A DNA stretch of 64,000 nt, taken from Karalla daura (taxonomy: Eukaryota; Chordata; Actinopteri; Chaetodontiformes; Leiognathidae). Shown here piece by piece: positions 39,801 to 48,200 of the stretch. The position numbers were made by a program, and so were the translations under genes. The DNA lies in NCBI GenBank assembly GCA_029224185.1, contig CM055205.1, positions 14,145,961 to 14,209,960 on the forward strand, given 5' to 3'. The notes beneath the pieces were generated by a model. It had not been told where the DNA came from and searched no databases. It worked only from the letters and a program-made list of their open reading frames with translations. How positions within the stretch are numbered: the stretch's first letter is position 1; each line of letters opens with the position of its first letter.

Positions 39801-41692
39801 AGCAGACTTGTTGTTTAGGTTGGTCTCAATAATCCCGCTCCCAGACTTGAACGAAGCCTGTGACAAAGCTGGTTCTGACCCAGCCAAGGAACCCCTAGAA
39901 CCAGGCGCCAGGGGAGCCATTTCTTTGGCAGTGAAAACAGAAATAATGGTATCAAACGAGTCAAAAAAAGGTGGAAAAGGGGGCCACAGACAGGAAATTC
40001 TTATGGGGACCTTCATGCTATCACTGGCCTGCATCTAAAAAACTTTACCTTTATTTTCCAAAATAACATCAGTGCCCTGGAGCTGTAATCTGCTAACCAA
40101 CACGACACAGATCTATGAACTGTTAAGAATGGGTTGAGATGAGATGAAAATGTGCAGCACACATATGACATGAAATATGTGTTGGCACGGCGCTGCTTCT
40201 TCCTCTCCTCCTGTGAAAAATGTCACCTTCACTTCGTTCTCTCATTCCAACATATTTTCCCTTTCATGCTGTTATCTCCTTCTTTTGCCACCCTCTAACT
40301 TGCAATGAAACACCTCCCTATCTCACCTCTTCCTCTTCACCACTGCACTCTGACTCAAGGGCAACACACTGAGCGGCCTTCACCAGCCCCATGCATGTGC
40401 ACACACACACACACACTTTACTTTCAGAAAACAGTGCAAAACTCCCAATCAAACATGTTTAAAACAACCTGAGACATGATCGCAATACTATGCGGTCTGA
40501 CCCAACACATACCACATGTAAACCCCCTGGACGGCCATCTAGACCTGTTGTACAGTGTGTTCTCAGGCTCACGGATGTCTCTCACTTGCACTCGAGTCCA
40601 GGGAGAAATTCACATCGAACACACACATAAACATGTCAAGCCGGCACTCACCGATGCAGGCGTGTACACGGACAGTCAGCTGGGTCCGTAGAATAACACT
40701 GTGCTTCTTCCCTCTGGACCTGACAAAGAGAGGAGCAAACAGAGCGACTGTTGATTCAAAAGCATCTTTGTGAAAACAGACCAGCGTGTTGTCCTCGCGG
40801 TTGCACAACACTTGAAACACTTGAAAGTATGTCTGGACCTGCAGCGCTTTCATGTTTCATGTGTTTTTCTGGAATTGAGCGAAATTTCCTTGGCACCGGC
40901 GTAGCACTGATTTATTCACCATGATTCAAGAGAAGAATATTCTGCAACGAAACTCTGGAAAGGGAAGCGTAATCGTCACGCCCAAAAGAATTCTGCTAAG
41001 TAAAAATGATTTGTTTATTCTGTACAGATAGTAAAAGACTTTAATATGACCGGTGTGTTGGAAACCGGAACATTCAATTGAATTCAATTTGTCCCCAGGT
41101 GCACTTCAAATTCACATAAAGCAGTTGTTATACAGAAGTCAGCCAGGATATAGGATTCAAAACAGAGTAAAATAAGACACTGGCTGAATTTACATAAGGT
41201 GCAAAGGAGAATCTAGGCCGGCTGCTGTCTGACAATTGAGCAGTGTTTGCTTTCTTCTTCTCCTTCTTTAGATATAGAGATATATTCTAATGTAACAAAA
41301 ACAACATATTACATAGATTCTTATTTTTCCCATTCTGAGTAAGTATTACATTGTATTCCTACAGCACCCAGTCCCACCTAGCATAGAGATTTCTTTTAAG
41401 ATGTAACATGATACATGTTATGAAAACCATTTTGTTTTTCTAATGTATGATGAATTGGCATGATGAGAGCTGGGCAGGAAAACACTAGCCTCTACTGGAT
41501 TCATACCCCTATGCTGATACACATCTGAGCCATGGGACAGAGGGCAGAAAATGCAGGAGCAGACACAACACACACACATAAACATACACACATGTGAGTA
41601 CACATTCATCCATAGCATATTTCCAGCAGGAACAACAAATTGAGTACATGCACAAACACATAGGGGTGAAGTATGATGGCAATCTGAGGGTA

Positions 41693-41729
<37 letters not shown>

Positions 41730-44700
41730 TTGCCATAATCCTGCAATCTGACGGAGATTATCACCAATTGCATCACTAACATGTTGACAGAGTCGGATCC
41801 CGGCAGAGAGAGGACTGTTCCGATAACACGCACCGCTGCAATACATCCAGAACATGCAGATATTGTAAAAAAAAACCCCAAACAAGAGGCTGCATCCACT
41901 CACAAATAGAGCAAACTATTACACATGTCCTGCTGAGATACTGATAAAGCTTGTCTCGCAAATCCATGTTTTGATTTTGTTTTGTGTGAGTGTTTAACTG
42001 ATAATGTGCGTATTGTGTCAGAATGAGGGCGAAAGGGAGGACACAAGGCATTTAGAGTACAATGAGGGAGAAAATAAGGCTCGGGGAGTAACTTCTGGAT
42101 GCTGAATTATGTAATAAAGAGGGAAGTTTTGGATTAAGAAAGATAGCGAGGTAGCTAAGGGACCGATGTTATCAATGCAACCATCCTCGCCTGAATCATT
42201 ATATTTCTATGATTATTTGACTGATACGAAAACATTTCAAATGGCTATGAAGGAGTTATCAAATGTGCAGCTATTCTGTCTCGACTTATCTCCAAACTTT
42301 CTTTGCCACAACACATTTGCGAGCCTGGGAACATGAATTGCCGGGTGAGAAAATAACTTAACACTAATCTACACAGCGTTTTTCAACATAAAGCAATTTT
42401 CACATTTCCAGTTGGATTTTTACAACTTTTCATATGTATTCTATCCCGTGTGAACGGCGTCCATGAGCCATCAGCGTGACATTTTGAGATTTTAACGACC
42501 TCGCTTTGCAGACGAGGCAAATTCAGTGCATGTGAGTGCTTGACAAATGGCCGCTTAGAGAATACAGTACATCGGCTTCAAGGTGCATTTAAGATGTTGC
42601 AATCTATGTCAGAAACTGTCTGGCCCTGAACGCACAGTAAAATATGTGGTGTGAGGCTGAAATATTGAGTGCGATTGGTTTATCCTTTTTCGACACTGTA
42701 TAAACAGCGTTCGTCCAACTGAGGGAGGACAGGACAGGCTTACTCCGAGGCATCCATCCTCAACCTGTGTGATGTTCTGCCAAGAGAGGGTCAAACCCTA
42801 CGCAATGTGTAATTCATTTCCTACTGCACTGCGGCGTGACCTTGGTAAAAGCACAGTTTGTTAGATGACAGACAGGCTTGTCCAAACCAACCAGTTCTCC
42901 AAGATCTAAACCACTTCAAACACACACACACTCACACACACAGACGCCTTTATTCACCTGTCCGTCATCTGTCATGAAGCCTTCCAGGATGATAGGACAC
43001 ACACACACACATACATAGGCAAACACATGGAAACAAGCACACACAGACACTCATGACCATGGTCTCCAAACAGATCAACATAGCACGAGTCCCCACAAAC
43101 AACCCACTGTCACACACTCACGCATACAAGCAGGAAACGACCCAGGCCTCAGTGAGATTCTCAAAGTGCTGCCAGTCAATGCTTTGTCACCTGAGTTCTG
43201 GGCAGTAAATGGAAACAAGGTGTGCTTCTGATGTTGTGACTGAACACAATGTCTCTATTTTGATGCAGGAGACCACTTCACCACTCTTTACCCAAATAAT
43301 TCAACCCTAAAATTCACGTAACAACTACTGTTTGATAAGTCTACACCTCGTTGGACTTGGCTTGCTGAATGATGCGGATGTTACATACAGGACATAAACG
43401 TCTTTACAGTACTGATGATCTTAAGAGTTAAAACATCCTGAAGTTACCAAACAAGATCAGCCTGGCAGCAGGGTGTTTATTTATTTACTGGGCATGGCTA
43501 TTCGTGATCACAAGACAAGGTTTTGTCACAATCTGGGTGGCTTTACCCAGTCTTTCTAGGGTAAAAATCCTGATTCCTAGAAACAGGTTTCCACTTTCCA
43601 TTTCTCTTCGGTTATTGACCCAAGGAGAGACTCCAGCACTGCGGGGGCAGGTTGATGGACCAAAAATACTTCACAGCAGCGATCCCGCTGTTTCTTCTGG
43701 AGCTGACAGGTTCGCAAACACTGAAACTTTGTCACAAAGTCGATCAGAGTATCAGCTATTGTAAAAACACCACGAGGGCCGAGCTGTAGCCGGGGAAAGG
43801 AGGGAGGGCACATCTGTCCTCCTTTCCAGAGCGCTTCATACTTTCCGTGAACTTGTGCTTCCAAGAAATCCATATCCAGCAGGCTTGTGATTCTTCCCAT
43901 TTTATAAGAATGGTGAAACTCAGAAACTATATGTACGATAGGAAGAAAGAAAGAAAGAAAGAGAGAGTGCCCTGCACGTGTGGCTGTTTCATGGGGAAGC
44001 ATGTAAAATCTCTCTCACCCTGTGTCATCCTGCTGAAAGCCCTCCAGCTCGTCCCTTTGCTCGGCCAGCGATGACTCCAGATCAAGATAGGTCCCATTGT
44101 GGGAGAGCTGCAGCGCGCAGTCATCAAGCTGTGGAAAAAGAGTAAAGAAAATGCCTTAAACTCAAAACTCGAGATGAATGAAACACAGTATACATCAACT
44201 AGATTGTATTTATCTGACCTTGACAAACCAAAGGGGCAGCGTCTAAAGCGAGGCAACTTCAGATGTACTTACACCTAAATTAGGAATGGAAAATATGATG
44301 ATTTCCCTGGCCAGGCCTTGATGTGCCTACATGAGCCACCCACAGGAATGACATTGGTCTCTGAGCCCACTATCTTTTAATACTCCCTGGCCATGCCTCT
44401 GCATCTGTTTCACAATCTTTTTCTTTTTTTTTTAAAAAAAGGAAAAAAAACCATAACAATTTGGGCAGCTACGATGAGGCTGGTTTAAGAGGGTGAAGAT
44501 TTGAGCACTAGTTTGTGCAGCGACCCGTGACAAGCGAGAGCGCCATATGCAGCAGCGCTCCGCTCTGAGCATTACAAAGCTGTTAAGGGAATTAACTAGT
44601 AAGGGACGAGGCAATAAAGGCTACGGAACATGAAACCAAAACCAGAGGGAAACATGCAGAGAGGGCGAGAGACATTTTAATGCCAGATCCAAATACCAGC

Positions 44701-45221
44701 TGTGAGAAAAATGACACTTAAATATTGCTTTGATTGCATTCGCTGCGACGGCGCGGCACATTTAAGCCTCTGTATGTTTGTGGAGGGAGAAGCTCCACAA
44801 GCGCATGACAGTGTGTTTTTCACATGCCATCTGCGAATACACGATCCAAGGTAGCACTGCTAGACCAGCCCGTGCATCAGAGCACAGCCTCCTCCGCTGT
44901 GTAATGAGAAACCCTGCTGAGTTTGAGACCAGGTGCACATTCATATATCCGCGCGCCGTTGGCATTGATGTTTATGAGTGCAGTCACAAGCTGATGGCAG
45001 GTGCAAGCGGCCGTCCCGGTTCCAGCTCATAAAACGTGACACAACGTGGCTGCATTATTGCTGCACCCAGCGATGAGCCGTGTGACTTATTATTGTCCCG
45101 GTGGCTGATGTATGAATAGGTAAATGTTTCAGAGTCATGAGATGAGTTAGCATTTAACACCTCTGTGGTAACGGTGGCGCTCGCCCTAAGTCCGGCCTCT
45201 GATCTGTTGCCACCACCACAC

Positions 45222-45266
<45 letters not shown>

Positions 45267-48200
45267 ACACACCCGGGGCGTCCGGTCGGGCTACTGCTGC
45301 TCTCTGTCTGTGCCTCGTTCTCACTCCAGAACAGAGAGACAGGCTGTCGGCCCAACTCACAGCACAAATATAACCCCTGCTATATTTACTCTGCTCTCAG
45401 GCAGCATCCACGCTGCACTGCCAGGGTAAAGGGGGAGTGGCATGTCCTCAGGGGCTGGGAATCCATGGGGGGGAGGTAAGGGGGGGTTGGCCCAAGTGTT
45501 ACTGTGGCGAGGTCATCCATGTTGGACTGCTTCAGTGTCATGTGTTATCTCCAGATTGGAGAAGGAGATGACGCACCAGAGGTAAACGAAACTTGGTGAG
45601 TTCTCCTGCAACAACCCAACCCCCCCAACCCCAAGCCCCCCCCCCCCCCCCCCCCCGTCCACCTCCCCTCCCCCTATCCACCCACTCTAACATTAATCCA
45701 TCCGTGCCAACTTGATAATCCACAGAGCAAAACATTGTGTTTTGCCCACCCTAACCCCAGCAGAAATTTAGGTTAATTGAAATAGAAATCAAAATGCAAT
45801 CGTAAACATCTTTTTTCCAGCTAGCTCAGCATACAGAGGGCTCACGCTAAGTGGGTTTAACAACTGCAGGTAGGAGGAGGAAGGTGCGTGCATCTCAAGT
45901 TGTCGTTTACAAAGTGCTAACTCTAGCACAGCGTGATGCTTAATCCCACAGTGTTTTTAATCCTATGATTGGAATTTCTTTATTTCTGCAGGTAAAAAGG
46001 ATAGAAACTGCAAACTGAGGCGAGCTGAAATGACAAATGAATGGATGGTTGACGTTGTTACAGTTCACCCTGAGAGAGAATGGGCCAAAACTGATTGAAA
46101 ATGATTGGTGAGACACAATTCCCAGAATCATAAATATAATTGGTCAGACTGAAGGCCTTTCTGTGGGGAGCTTGTATCTTCTCCATATGTCTGGGTTCTT
46201 CAGGTATTCTAGTTTCCTTTTACGGGCCAAAAATATGCATGTTTAGGTCAGTTGGCGGCTCTAAATTGCCCCTGGTTGTGAGTATGAGAGTGAGTGTGAG
46301 AGTGTGTTAAGGGAGGTAGGTGCCATTTGATACTAAATGGGTATGATGACCGGATGAATGGATGGATGGATATGTGGATGGATGGATGGTTAAGTATTTC
46401 AACCTGGAGTAATGCAATATGAAAGGAACCGAACATGGCCTTTGTTGAGGCCATGTTGAGCCTGCTTAGCTGCCAGCAGGACCAAATTAAAAATAAATAA
46501 AGGAGAAAATTGAACAGTGCTCTACTGTATCACAACATCTTTGTGGTCTAACCCAAGTTTTACCAGCTACTGAACACCAGAGCTCTACCGATGTCTTTTG
46601 GTGCCAATACGTCACATGAGATTTGGTAAAATCTCATATTGAGGTTTGAGAGAAGGGGATGATGAGACAGTGGGGTGGGGTTGGGGGGTTGGGGGGAGGT
46701 AATCACGCTTTGACCCACTGCCCTGTTTTTTATGTTAAGGCACAAATGCAATTTGGGAGAACAACCTGCTCACAATATTTGCAGTTTTACCCATGCGTAA
46801 CACCCCTGTTTTGCCCTTGGACGTGTGCCCCAAGACAGAGAGGTGGCTCCACCATCCACCAACCACCTCCACCACCCTTTCGACACACACTGGTCAATCA
46901 CATGAGCCCTCTCTGACAGCCAGGAAGGCGCGAGCCCTAAGACCGCGCTGTCAAACAGCACGTTAACAGCTCAACCTCCGAAGGGTGTGTCCTTCCTAAA
47001 ACACTTTGTTTGGGGGGGAATAGTAGTAATAACGTAACAAAACGCATCACGCAAACCGAGCTGGCAGAGAGGGAGCTCCAGAGAGAACCACGAGCTCTTC
47101 ACACTCCAGGACCCGGGCCAGGCCAGGGAAACACTTAGTGGCTAGTATACTTTACACTCATTTAATCAAAATCTCCCAGAAGAGTGCAGCAGAGGAGGGG
47201 AGGTGTGGTGGGGGGGGGTCGCATGGGGGTTGAGGAGTAATTACTTCCACGTTAAAACAACAGCGAGCCTGCTAGCGATCACAGTGGGTTGACGGTTAAC
47301 AATGCCCTTACGTAAGTCTGACGATGAGTTTTTAAGAACTTTTTTTGTGTCAGAATCGGAGCCGCAAGAGGATCGGGCCCTTTGAAGGGCACAGAGGAGG
47401 GCGTGCACTACACGGCTATTAAATCTCCCAGCGTTACTTTAATGGGAGCCCTTTGGTTATGAAATAAAAGTGGAGCTGTGAAGTCTGGGCTTTGTTGTTC
47501 TTTGAGGGGAATTTGAGGTTTTTCCTTGTAACACTGGAGCAGTTTGACTGATGGAGTGGCTTCTGCAGTGAGCTGGACATTTAGGTGCCGCATGAGTTTG
47601 GGATGGCATTAACTTAAGACATAATTTATTAGAATAAATGAACGTCCGATGACCTTTGAGGGCAACATATTTATCATTTCAGATGTTTGGTGCAGGCACT
47701 GGCTTGGTGAATGGTACCTCACAGCAGGAAGGTCTCTGATCTGAATCCAAGTCCAAGTTAGCATGTTTGTGAGCTTGGGTTTTCTCAGAGTAGTCCAGTT
47801 TCATCTGACAGTCGAAAAACATGTCTTTTTAAGTTGATTGGAGTCGATTAGATGTGAGTGTGAGACTGAGTGGTATTTGCGCAATGTGTAACAAAACAGG
47901 TAAGATGTTGGATTTATAGATGTTTGTTGGTTAGAAGAGAGGAAGGATAAATATTTTATGTGGAATCGAAAGGTAATACTTTTGTTTTATAGCTAAAAAT
48001 GACACATCACCCATGCACAAAAGCCAGCGATACACTGATTTAGCCCTGGCAAGTTAGCCTAACCCTGTGTGTGTGTGTGTGTTTATGTGTGTTCAAGTGT
48101 ACGGACTGGTTCGTTGACAGAGAGGTGGGAGACGAGCTGGAGGAAGAGGTCAGGAAAACCGCGCTAGCCCGAGTGAGGAGAACAAAGTGTTGCAGGGATC

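Larger units (their letters stand above)
24329..40651 (-). other. fhod3 intron 3 (about 16.3 kb)
   Basis: No exon, RNA gene or intact mobile element was recognised. The contents are CA repeats (24749-24785, 31103-31142, 31318-31357, 31462-31510, 37998-38058), compound GT/GA arrays (30894-30993), a 79-bp GT array (33324-33402), CT runs (33822-33862), and degraded interspersed repeats at 27060-27330, 37080-37170 and 39420-39630. The 38100-39000 stretch is unusually free of repeats and could hold regulatory sequence (inference). None of the ORFs here resembles a known protein. Confidence 0.6.
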